Assembly (NCBI GenBank): GCA_963714795.1
Contig: CAVQPS010000006.1
Coordinates: forward strand, 1 to 64,000
Source of the DNA: DATIXJ01 sp963714795
Lineage (GTDB): Bacteria; Bacteroidota; Ignavibacteria; UBA10030; SZUA-254
DNA: 64,000 nt
Reading direction: 5' to 3'
Below, in pieces: positions 53,459 to 62,300 of the stretch (positions are counted from its first letter, which is position 1; every line of letters starts with the position of its first letter). The notes under the pieces are model-generated. The model was given only the letters and a program-made list of their open reading frames with translations, was not told where the DNA came from and did not search any database. The position numbers and the translations under genes are program-made.

Positions 53459-53902
53459 TTATTCCCGAACAACCCAAACCTTCACTTTACCGGTAACATT
53501 CGAATGCAGTTTTGCGTCGACGGTATAAATGCCGAGGGCTTTGATCGGTTCCGGTAAATCGATATGACGCTTGTCGATCGTTACACCTTTTTCCAGAAGA
53601 GCATCGGCAATCATCTGTGACGTAACGGAGCCGAAGAGTTTTTCGTCTTCCCCGACTTTGACCTTGAGCGTAATAGATAATTTCTCTATCTCGCCGGCCA
53701 ATTTTTCGGCATGATGCAGTTCTTTATGCTGGCGATCGGCAACCTGTTTCTTTTCTTCTTCCAGCGCACGCAAATTGCCGGCTGTTGCAACAAAGCCGAT
53801 ATTGCGCGGGATCAGATAATTCCGGGCGTAGCCGTCTTTGACATCGACGATGTCGCCGATCTTTCCGAGTTTAGTGTGGTCTTGACGTAAAATGATTTTC
53901 AT
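53459..53902 (-). CDS. rplI: 50S ribosomal protein L9
   Basis: A 147-residue L9: the N-terminal globular domain MKIILRQDHTKLGKIGDIVD and GYARNYLIP, a long connecting helix (about 40-75), and the C-terminal rRNA-binding domain. It is the last gene of the rpsF-ssb-rpsR-rplI run. About 100 bases separate it from ccdA, with a short GGGAA hairpin but no convincing terminator. Confidence 0.97.
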   Translation of the reverse strand: MKIILRQDHTKLGKIGDIVDVKDGYARNYLIPRNIGFVATAGNLRALEEEKKQVADRQHKELHHAEKLAGEIEKLSITLKVKVGEDEKLFGSVTSQMIADALLEKGVTIDKRHIDLPEPIKALGIYTVDAKLHSNVTGKVKVWVVRE

Positions 53903-53920
53903 GACAATCCTTTGTTTGAC

Positions 53921-54160
53921 TTAACGAATTGTTTCGGAGACGAAGGGAATTAATGCCAGATGCCGTGCGCGTTTAATTGCCTGCACAAGCTGGCGCTGAT
54001 GTTTTGCACACGTTCCGGTAATGCGCTTGGGAATGATTTTTCCCTGTTCCGACACAAAACGGATCAGGCGCTTTTCATCTTTGTAATCGATATATATTTC
54101 TTTTGTTTCGCAGAAACGGCATGTGCGGTGTTTCTTGATTTGTTGTTCTTGTTTTGCCAT
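53921..54160 (-). CDS. rpsR: 30S ribosomal protein S18
   Basis: A 79-residue S18. It keeps the cysteine pair CRFCETKEIYIDYKD near the N-terminus and the RNA-binding ITGTCAKHQRQLVQAIKRAR core. Standard position between ssb and rplI. Confidence 0.97.
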   Translation of the reverse strand: MAKQEQQIKKHRTCRFCETKEIYIDYKDEKRLIRFVSEQGKIIPKRITGTCAKHQRQLVQAIKRARHLALIPFVSETIR

Positions 54161-54172
54161 AAATGAGAATCC

Positions 54173-54673
54173 TTATGATCCTTGTGAAGTTGTGTGTGAT
54201 TGCTCTTTGAGAAGTTGTGACTCTTCGCTGGTGAGAAATTTGTCGAATGAATCGTCTTCAACGCTGGACGGCTCGTCGTCATGATGCTGTGTTCCGATAG
54301 TTGCAGCTCCCGGCTCGCAGGGAACGCCTTTTTTATTGAGGAACTGGATCCGTCGCGCTTTGATTTCCACGATATTGCGTGTGACACCGTCGTCGTTTTT
54401 AAAGACATGGCTCTGCAGTTCTCCGTCGATCAGCACGGCGCTACCTTTTTTCAACCGGTTCGTACAACTGTCGGCAAGGCGGTTCCACGCGACAACACCG
54501 ACATAACAAACTTCTTCCTGCCACTGGTTATTTGCATCCCGATATTTTCGGTTTGAAGCGATCGTGAAATTCACAACCGGCGTACCGTTTGTTGTTTGAC
54601 GAAAAACCGGGTCACGCGTCAGATTTCCAGCGATGACGACACTGTTTAATTCAGGCATTTTCAAATCTGCCAT
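54173..54673 (-). CDS. ssb: Single-stranded DNA-binding protein
   Basis: A 166-residue SSB: the OB fold (about 5-115) with LNSVVIAGNLTRDPVFR and the aromatic/basic DNA-contact residues, then a disordered acidic tail rich in D/E. The usual DDDIPF-like C-terminal tip is not present in the visible tail, which ends in SHTTSQGS, so partner docking may differ or use an internal segment. The ATG at 54673 follows AGAGGA; a longer upstream frame is not supported. Set between rpsF and rpsR, as is common in bacteria. Confidence 0.93.
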   Translation of the reverse strand: MADLKMPELNSVVIAGNLTRDPVFRQTTNGTPVVNFTIASNRKYRDANNQWQEEVCYVGVVAWNRLADSCTNRLKKGSAVLIDGELQSHVFKNDDGVTRNIVEIKARRIQFLNKKGVPCEPGAATIGTQHHDDEPSSVEDDSFDKFLTSEESQLLKEQSHTTSQGS

Positions 54674-54704
54674 AAGCGTTCCTCTAGAGAAATAGTCGTT
54701 TGAT

Positions 54705-55118
54705 TTAGGATGCTGTTTCGGTTGCTTCATCTTCAAACAAAGGGGTCTTGACCGGCTCGCTGTTTGAAGGGGTTGTTTGACTGACCGAAGCAGGTACCGA
54801 CGGACGTGATTGTAATGCTTTCTTGTCAAGCTGAATCGTCAGATAGCGCAAAATATTTTCGTCAAGAATGTAGATTCGTTCGAGCTGCGAGATTGCCTGT
54901 CCGTGTGCTATGAACTCGATGTTGACATAGTATCCGTTATTTTTCTTTTGGATCGGATAGGCGAGACGTTTTCTTCCCCAGCGATTGGTGGCGGAAATTT
55001 CTCCGCCGTTACGTGTGATGATTTCGGAAATGTGCGTGATCGTCGCTTCGATTTGAGAATCTTCCAGCGAAGCATTGATGATACACGTTGTTTCGTACGG
55101 TTGTTTTGTTGCGCTCAT
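54705..55118 (-). CDS. rpsF: 30S ribosomal protein S6
   Basis: A 137-residue S6. The start YETTCIINASLEDSQIEATI and the NRWGRKRLAYPIQKKNNGYY segment are canonical. A Ser/Thr/Glu-rich tail of about 35 residues (from about 100) is longer than in E. coli before its modification tail. First gene of the S6-SSB-S18-L9 unit. Confidence 0.96.
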   Translation of the reverse strand: MSATKQPYETTCIINASLEDSQIEATITHISEIITRNGGEISATNRWGRKRLAYPIQKKNNGYYVNIEFIAHGQAISQLERIYILDENILRYLTIQLDKKALQSRPSVPASVSQTTPSNSEPVKTPLFEDEATETAS

Positions 55119-55204
55119 GGTGTTTCCCTTCGGACGTTTAAGAATGATCCCGGAATAATTATCCGCTCAGGTCGGGTAAATTCCGGAACAGGGTGAATAA
55201 ATAA

Positions 55205-55750
55205 TTATGTTATGCCTTCAAAAATGATCTCCAAAATTTTATTTCGTGCTTCAATAATCCCTGTCCTGACAATATCGAGTTCTTCATCGGCAAACTGAGA
55301 CAGTACGAAATCTGCCATTCCTGATTTTTGCTTCGGCATGTTTTCATTGCCGATCCCGAAACGCAGCCGGGGAAAATTTTCCGACTGCAAATGATATATG
55401 ATCGAATATAAGCCGTTATGTCCGCCGGAACTTCCTTGTCGACGTAACCGGAGTGTACCCAGCGGGATGTGAAAATCATCGACAACGACAAGGAGATTTT
55501 CACCGGGCAAACCGGAATCGTTAAGAACTTCTGCGACTGCAATCCCCGAGTTATTCATATAAGTCAGGGGTTTTATTAAAGCGAAATCGTTTTCCCGGCA
55601 GCTTCCGCGTGCAATTAAAAATTCACCGCGTCCCGCATCGAACTCAATTTTTCTGTCTGCCGCAACCGCATCGACAATATCAAAGCCGATGTTATGCCGG
55701 GTATGCTGATATTCCGAACCCGGATTGCCAAGCCCGATAATAACTCGCAC
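55205..55750 (-). CDS. pth: Peptidyl-tRNA hydrolase
   Basis: A 181-residue Pth that releases peptides from dropped-off peptidyl-tRNA. Catalytic His is in GNPGSEYQHTRHNIGF (about residue 20). The LIKPLTYMNNSG and VVVDDFHIPLGTLRLRRQGS segments and GGHNGLYSI complete the active site. Lies between rplY and rpsF; a gap of 24 bases to rplY supports one operon. Confidence 0.96.
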   Translation of the reverse strand: MRVIIGLGNPGSEYQHTRHNIGFDIVDAVAADRKIEFDAGRGEFLIARGSCRENDFALIKPLTYMNNSGIAVAEVLNDSGLPGENLLVVVDDFHIPLGTLRLRRQGSSGGHNGLYSIIYHLQSENFPRLRFGIGNENMPKQKSGMADFVLSQFADEELDIVRTGIIEARNKILEIIFEGIT

Positions 55751-55774
55751 GGAATTCTTTTTCCGTTACCGGGA

Positions 55775-56494
55775 TTATTTCTTTTCTTCCTTTGCAGGAG
55801 CAGCCGGCTTCGGTGCTCCGGCTTCCGCTTTCTTTTCTCCGGCGGGAGGTGCAGCTTCGGCACCTTCTTCGGGTTTCTTGCCTTTACCGATAACTTCCGG
55901 TTCGGCGGCAACTTCAGCCGCTGCTTCGACGACCGGTTCTTTCTCGATTGTCGGGGGTACCACGCCGACGATGGAACTGTTTGCGTTTCCTAAAACTGTG
56001 ATGTTTTCGAGCGTGATATCACGGACGTGAATGAAATGATTGATCTTTAAATTTTCAGCATTCACTTCGACATGTTCGGGAATATATTTTGGCAAGCATG
56101 AAATTTTAAGACGATGAATAACCTGTTGCAGAACACCGCCGTCACGGACGCCGACCGGCGTTCCCCCGATAACTGTTACGGGAACTTCGACGGTGATTTT
56201 TTCGTCTTCACGAATACCCTGCAAGTCGAAATGAACGGGACGATCGGTCAACGGATCAAACTGGATATCCCGGAGAATGCAATTTTTCCCGGAGCCGTCA
56301 TTCAGTTTCAGGTTGATCATGTGCGTTTCGGAAGTATAGATGAGCGGCTTCAAACTTTTTTCCAAAACCGTGACCGGAATATTTTGTTCACCGTGAACGT
56401 AATACACGCCCGGCACTTTTCCTTCCCGGCGGATGCCTCTCGACCGTTTACCGACCTGCGTGCGAATTTCTGCTTCTAATGTAATTTCATGCAT
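55775..56494 (-). CDS. rplY: 50S ribosomal protein L25/Ctc, long form
   Basis: A 239-residue L25 of the general-stress (CTC/TL5) type: the N-terminal 5S rRNA-binding domain (EITLEAEIRTQVGKRSRGIR, about 1-95), a second beta domain (about 96-190), and a low-complexity Ala/Pro/Glu/Lys tail (about 200-239). It follows prs, the usual pairing. Confidence 0.95.
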   Translation of the reverse strand: MHEITLEAEIRTQVGKRSRGIRREGKVPGVYYVHGEQNIPVTVLEKSLKPLIYTSETHMINLKLNDGSGKNCILRDIQFDPLTDRPVHFDLQGIREDEKITVEVPVTVIGGTPVGVRDGGVLQQVIHRLKISCLPKYIPEHVEVNAENLKINHFIHVRDITLENITVLGNANSSIVGVVPPTIEKEPVVEAAAEVAAEPEVIGKGKKPEEGAEAAPPAGEKKAEAGAPKPAAPAKEEKK

Positions 56495-56508
56495 ATGCTA
56501 TCCTCTGT

Positions 56509-57456
56509 TTATCCTTTATCGACATCAAATAACGAACTGATTGATTGATTCTTGAATCCCCGCTGAATTGCTTCACTGAAAATTTCCGCAACGGAGAGAA
56601 CTTCGACATTCGACAAACTTGCCGCTTTCCAGTTGACCATGACCGTGTCGGTCACATAAATTTTTGATACCGGCGATGCCGCAATTCGCTCGACCGCTTT
56701 ACCGGACAGAATCGGGTGCGTGCAAGCTCCGAAAATTTCATTGGCTCCTGCTTTTTTCAAAGCGTCGACGGCATTACAAAATGTTCCGGCCGTATCGATC
56801 AAATCATCCACAATCAAAATATTGCGGTCACGCGGGTCGCCGATGACATTCATCACTTCCACCTGATTCGGATTCGGTCGCCGCTTATCAAGCAGGATCA
56901 AACCGGCATCCAACCGCTTGGCAAAAGCCCTGGCCATTTTAATTCCGCCGACATCCGGTGATACGACGGTCAAAGTTGGAATTTTCTTTTTCGCAAAAAA
57001 AGAAATATATACTGCCGATGAGTACAGGTGATCGACCGGGATATCGAAAAATCCCTGAATCTGCGGAGCGTGAAGATCCATGGTGATCACTCGGTCGGCG
57101 CCGGCTTTCGCAATCAAATTTGCAACGAGCTTGGCCGTTATCGAAACTCTCGGCTGATCTTTGCGGTCCTGCCGTGCATAACCGAAATACGGAATAACGG
57201 CGGTTACTTTCCGTGCCGATGCCCGTTTTGCTGCATCGACCATGATCAGCAATTCCAGCAAATTTTCCGCCGGAGGATTGGTCGATTGAATTATAAAAAC
57301 ATCACTGCCGCGTATGTTCTCGTTATACTTAGCCCAAATTTCGCCGTCACTGAAATTTTGGATTTCACATTTTCCTAATGGTATACCGATCTGCTGCGCG
57401 ATTTTTTCCGCGAGCCGTGAATTAGACCGACCGGCAAACAATTTGAGTTCAGGCAT
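56509..57456 (-). CDS. prs: Ribose-phosphate pyrophosphokinase
   Basis: A 315-residue PRPP synthetase. It supplies PRPP for nucleotide, His and Trp synthesis. The start LKLFAGRSNSRLAEKIAQQI, the PYFGYARQDRK nucleotide loop (about 95), RPNPNQVEVMNVIGDP flexible loop and NILIVDDLIDTAGTFCNAVDAL PRPP-binding motif (about 215-235) are intact. It starts the prs-rplY-pth-rpsF-ssb-rpsR-rplI run and has its own promoter. Confidence 0.97.
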   Translation of the reverse strand: MPELKLFAGRSNSRLAEKIAQQIGIPLGKCEIQNFSDGEIWAKYNENIRGSDVFIIQSTNPPAENLLELLIMVDAAKRASARKVTAVIPYFGYARQDRKDQPRVSITAKLVANLIAKAGADRVITMDLHAPQIQGFFDIPVDHLYSSAVYISFFAKKKIPTLTVVSPDVGGIKMARAFAKRLDAGLILLDKRRPNPNQVEVMNVIGDPRDRNILIVDDLIDTAGTFCNAVDALKKAGANEIFGACTHPILSGKAVERIAASPVSKIYVTDTVMVNWKAASLSNVEVLSVAEIFSEAIQRGFKNQSISSLFDVDKG

Positions 57457-57546
57457 TTAGAAGTTGAAATCAGGGTAGCACGTGTGATTCGCTAACTCTC
57501 GAAAAGCGTTAAATACCCGGCTTTTTGCCAAAAAATTTGGGTGTTT

Positions 57547-57575
57547 AATATACATAAATTATTAAATTTTTGCAA
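57547..57575 (-). promoter_or_regulatory. Sigma-70-like promoter of the prs operon
   Basis: On the minus strand TTGCAA (57575-57570), 17 bases, TATATT (57552-57547), preceded by TTTATG as in the rpmE promoter. Start near 57540; leader about 85 bases. Confidence 0.6.
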
Positions 57576-57601
57576 GATAATTTTAAAATCGGCTGTGAAT
57601 G

Positions 57602-59395
57602 CTACCGGCAGAGGGAAACCAATACTTTTTGTGCAATTTCGGGGATGAATTGGGCTGCGTTCCGAAAATCGTTACAGGCACCGCTGGAATCACCCAATGC
57701 TAATTTAAGAACCCCACGATTGTAAAAAGCATCGCCGTAGTCCGGTTTGAGTTGAAGGGCAGTTGAATAATCCTGAAGTGCTAAGTCGAATTTTTTGATT
57801 TGGGCATATGAGTTAGCGCGGTCGTAATACCCGAGCGCAAATGTCCTGTCAAGGGCAATGGCAGACGTGAAGTCGGAAATTGCCGATGTATATTGCTTTG
57901 TTGCGTAATAGATATTGCCGCGATCGGTCAGCGCATGCTTATAATCCGGTTTTAATGCGATTGCCATGTTGAAATCCCGCATTGCATTTTGGAGATCGCC
58001 GGCAGACATGTATGCCTGCCCGCGGCTATTGTATAATCCCGGATCCGAAGGATTTTTTTCGATGACGTCCGTCCAAATCGTAATGCCGTTGTCCCATACA
58101 CCGCACCGCTGCCATGTTGTGACTCCTAACCAAACGCAATACACACACAACATCACGATCATTCCTTTCCGCGTATATTGGGAAAATGATTTCCATTGCG
58201 ATTCTCTATTCTCAAAAAGAACTGCCAGCAGATAAAAGAATCCGATGGAGGAAATATAGCTGTACCGATCTGCCATCATCGCTCTGCCGACGGGAATTAT
58301 TTGCAGGACAAGAAGGATGGTTGCTCCAAAGAATGCAGTTCCGAAAAATATTTTTTTTGTTTTTCGGATTGAAACAATAACAGCGACGGCGGCAAGCATG
58401 ACCAGTGCGAATGAAAAATAAAACGTTGACGGAAGTCCGGTAATTTCCGAAGGATAAAAATAGAGTGCTGAAAGATTGAACGGAAAAGCAAGTTTGATAA
58501 TGTAATTGACCAGACCGTACGCACCGATAAACAACCGATCGATGAAATCAAAAGCGGGATGTTGATCGATTGCTTTTGCCGATTGTTGTGCAACAATGGC
58601 GACAATACCGAACAATATCGAGAGAAGAAAAAATGGAATTTTTTCGAAAATCGATTTTTTCGAGAACTGCCGGTCATGCAGATAATCGATCAACAGGATA
58701 ATAACCGGCAAAACAACCGCCACCGCTTTCGAAAGAAGCGAGCAGATAAACAAAAGGAGCGAGAGAAAATACCACCGGTTGTTATTCCGATGAATATATC
58801 GGACGTAACAGATCAGCGCACCGAGAAAGAATACGGCGTAGAGCACATCTTTGCGGGCCGAAAGCCATGCAACCGATTCGACATGCATCGGATGTAGGCC
58901 GAATAACACGGCAGCAAGAAAACTGCTCGCCTGCTTCATTCCGAGCTCGATCAGGAAAATGAAAACGAACAGTGTGCATCCAAGGTGAAGGAGTATATTG
59001 GTGGCATGATACGCGAACGGTTGAAGCCCTGCCAGGTAATAATCGAATGCGTAGGATAACAGTGTCAGCGGGTGGTAATTGCCCATATATTCGGGCGTGG
59101 AAAAAATTGCCGCGATCCCATTCGCCGAAAAATTTTTGATGAGGGGGTTGTTGAGAATATAAATCTCATCATCCCAGTTGGTAAAATGATTGAACAGCGA
59201 AGGGATGTAAACGATCGCGGTGGCGATAAGAAGGAAAAAAATTGTCTTTGAATTCCAACGAGGCGGCGATATGACGGAATTCATGGAAGAAAATTGTTCT
59301 TCCCGTTCTTCCCGTCTCCCGTTCTTCCATAGAGTTTTCATGTGAATTGTCCGTCCACCCCGAGAAAGTTCATCGCTATCGCCAAACATCAGCAT
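57602..59395 (-). CDS. Polytopic membrane protein with C-terminal TPR repeats
   Basis: A 597-residue protein. The N-terminal half (about 50-430) has ten or more hydrophobic helices with an early acidic WDDEIY motif and short loops rich in H/R (LHPMHVESVAWLSARKD), as in GT-C-type or TMTC-like sugar transferases. The C-terminal part (about 455-585) holds four tetratricopeptide repeats (NPSDPGLYNSRGQAYMSAGD). A role in protein O-glycosylation is possible but unproven. Several in-frame ATGs (59395, 59341, 59284) are possible starts; I give the longest, since it directly follows the stop of the upstream gene. Confidence 0.72.
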   Translation of the reverse strand: MLMFGDSDELSRGGRTIHMKTLWKNGRREEREEQFSSMNSVISPPRWNSKTIFFLLIATAIVYIPSLFNHFTNWDDEIYILNNPLIKNFSANGIAAIFSTPEYMGNYHPLTLLSYAFDYYLAGLQPFAYHATNILLHLGCTLFVFIFLIELGMKQASSFLAAVLFGLHPMHVESVAWLSARKDVLYAVFFLGALICYVRYIHRNNNRWYFLSLLLFICSLLSKAVAVVLPVIILLIDYLHDRQFSKKSIFEKIPFFLLSILFGIVAIVAQQSAKAIDQHPAFDFIDRLFIGAYGLVNYIIKLAFPFNLSALYFYPSEITGLPSTFYFSFALVMLAAVAVIVSIRKTKKIFFGTAFFGATILLVLQIIPVGRAMMADRYSYISSIGFFYLLAVLFENRESQWKSFSQYTRKGMIVMLCVYCVWLGVTTWQRCGVWDNGITIWTDVIEKNPSDPGLYNSRGQAYMSAGDLQNAMRDFNMAIALKPDYKHALTDRGNIYYATKQYTSAISDFTSAIALDRTFALGYYDRANSYAQIKKFDLALQDYSTALQLKPDYGDAFYNRGVLKLALGDSSGACNDFRNAAQFIPEIAQKVLVSLCR

Positions 59396-59396
59396 C

Positions 59397-62300
59397 TTAT
59401 TTCAGCAACATCATCTTTTTCACTTCACGGTATTCGGAGTGAGCGCCATCGATTTCATTCGCGATGATCTGGTAAAAGTAAATTCCCGAGGCGAGCGATG
59501 ACGGATTGAAGACCGCCGAAAAACTGCCCGGCTGGTATAACTTATTATTGGCAAGAATCGCAACCTGTTGTCCCAAAATGTCAAATACTTTGAGAGTAAT
59601 ATTCGAACGCACCGGGACATCGAACTCAATGGTCGTGAGAGGATTGAACGGATTCGGATAATTTTGTTTCAGTGCAAATGTCGTCGGAATCGCAACGCCG
59701 CGTTCCGCTTTCAGCGTTAAAATCTTTACTGTTGGATCGGTGATCTTTGCCGTACCGCTTTGTCCGTCGATGTTTTGCGGAACTGCCGCATTGGTCAATT
59801 GGTTGAAGAAATGCAATGCGCGCAACGACGGTTCCGTAATCTTCCATTGTATGGTAACCGGGTATGCCGATGTTTGTATCATGACTGAAAGTTGCGAAGT
59901 TTTATCGGGCAGAACCTCGGTGAATTGATCGGAGGTGAAGCGGGCATCAAACACCCCGTCGGGAGGAACCGGCGGAAGAGCGGCCTGATCAGCGGCAACA
60001 GAATTGTTTTGCAGTTCGGTAAAGTATAACGTTTGCATGTTGCCGTCACGGTCGGTGATCTTCAGTGAATTCATATTTTGAAGGATTACCGCACTCGGAG
60101 TCGAGAAAACAGACTTTGATGGAATATTGCCGGATGATGAGAATATCAGCTTACCGGCACCGGAAGATTTCGCCCAATATCCTTTTGAAGGCCGAAGAGT
60201 ATCGGTTGTCTGATAACTTCCTGTATATCCAAAATAGTTACTGACGATGATGTTCGAGGGATTCTGGACGATATTTTTTGTTGCGATTTGCGAAGAAATC
60301 GTACCGATCAAATTCCATCCGGTTGTTACAGTAACCGTGTCAGTCGAAAAAGGGAGACCTTCAATACCGATCGTTTGTGCGGAAGGAAATTTGATCCAAT
60401 ATCCTTTTCCGATTTTGATGGTATCGGTGATAACATATGAATTCGCGTACCCGAAAAGGTTGGACGTTGCCGTCGGGAACTCATTCACTTTCCGGACAGG
60501 GAATGTAGGCAACAGCGGTTGTGAAATGAGATTCCAGTTTTGACTGTATGAATATGTCGTATATGGCCGGTGAACAATTTGAACGGCTCCGATCGACCCG
60601 TTCGTTACCGTAAAAGAATTCTGGGCTCTCATGTTGACGGTGAATTGCGAGCCCTGCGTTGCTTGATCTTCGAGTAAAATCATGCCGACGGGAAATACCG
60701 AATTCTGCCAGTGGAATGTTACCGGATATCCGGCCGGGCCCGGTTGAAAGGTCATCGGGTAAACATTGGTAGTATTCGGCGAACCTAAAAGCGGAAGAAG
60801 ATCGACTTGCGTTCCTTGAGACGGCGGAATAGTCCAGCGTGCATCAAAATGACCGGCGGGAGGTATCGGTCCGAGCGGAATCTCACCTAATGCTGTATCG
60901 ATACCGTTGGTTGCATTGGGATCCGCTCCGAATACCAACGTGTCGGAAATTCCACCATGATCCGCTACTGTGAGTGTGTCGTAAAATTGGTACGGAAATA
61001 ATGGAAAATAATTTTCATTTCCGATATACATCGATGAGAAAGCTTTGAGTGTATCAAGAGAAATTGCAACAATGTCGCTATCCAGATAATCTGAACTGCC
61101 GATATTTTTAATGATTCCCAGTGAATCACGAAACAGTGCGAGGTTGTCGATGGAAATGGAAGTTTCCGAAGTGTCGTATCGAAGAGAAATTGCCGAAACA
61201 TAATTACTGCCGCCGCTGGCAGAAATATTATACGTCCTTCGAACGAACAGGGAATCCGGGAGTGTCGCCGGAAGTGAATTCGGTTTTACCGTCATTGTCA
61301 GACTATTCGGCAAAGTCCCTGTGGGATAAAAATTGACATATGTTACCGGGCTTTCAAATCGATAAGAATCTGTTGAGTTCGGTTGAATCGCACGTATGAT
61401 GGTGCCCGGAGAGGCAAACCCATATCCCTGAATTGCTTGTGCTTGAGGATTAAGTATCGACAAGGTGTCGAAATTTCTCATGTTCAGATTCGACATTAAC
61501 GTCAGTGTCTTTGCAACCGTAATGTTTCCAATTGACTGAACAGATGTTCCCGGATCAATGAAAAGATTATAAAAAGGTCCTCTGATTTGTCCGGCACTAT
61601 TCATAATAATACTTGATTTTGCCGGTTGAAATGTTCCGGAAGAATTGACAAGGAAACTGCCACCGGTTGTAATTTCGAGGGTGGACCCTGTTTCCAGATT
61701 TAACATTCCGTCAATGACGATATCGCTCTTGACAACCAATTGGGAGACGCCGGTTCCGATCGTTAATGCCGCTCCCGGAGCAATCCTCAATGCCGCGAGG
61801 TTGATTTGTTGTGTGGTGATGCGAAGGACCGGGTTCACGGATGTTACGGGAATGAATATACTATCCAGTTTTCCCGGACTGCCGGGCGGAGACCAATTGC
61901 CTGCAGAGGACCATAATGAATCGAATGTACCGGTCCATGTGCGCAAGGATAATGGAGTAATTCCTGAACACAGAATGGTTCCACCGTCGCCGCTGGCAAA
62001 CAGAATGCCGCTCGATCCGGAACGAATGAGTTCAATATCCCAAAGTGTATTTTGCGTCGGAGTAGTCTGAAAATTCCATGTTATTCCTCCGTCGGTTGTG
62101 TTCATAATAACACCGCCATCGCCCACAGCCCAACCTGTTGTTGCAGAATAAAATGCAACCCCGTACAAAAATGTGGTAGGATCGGAAGGAATCTGCGTCC
62201 ATGTGGTTCCGCCGTTGGTAGTTTTCAAAAGGGTACCAAAATCCCCGACGATATACAGGTTACTCGCATCGATAATTTCAATTCCATTTAACGAATTAAT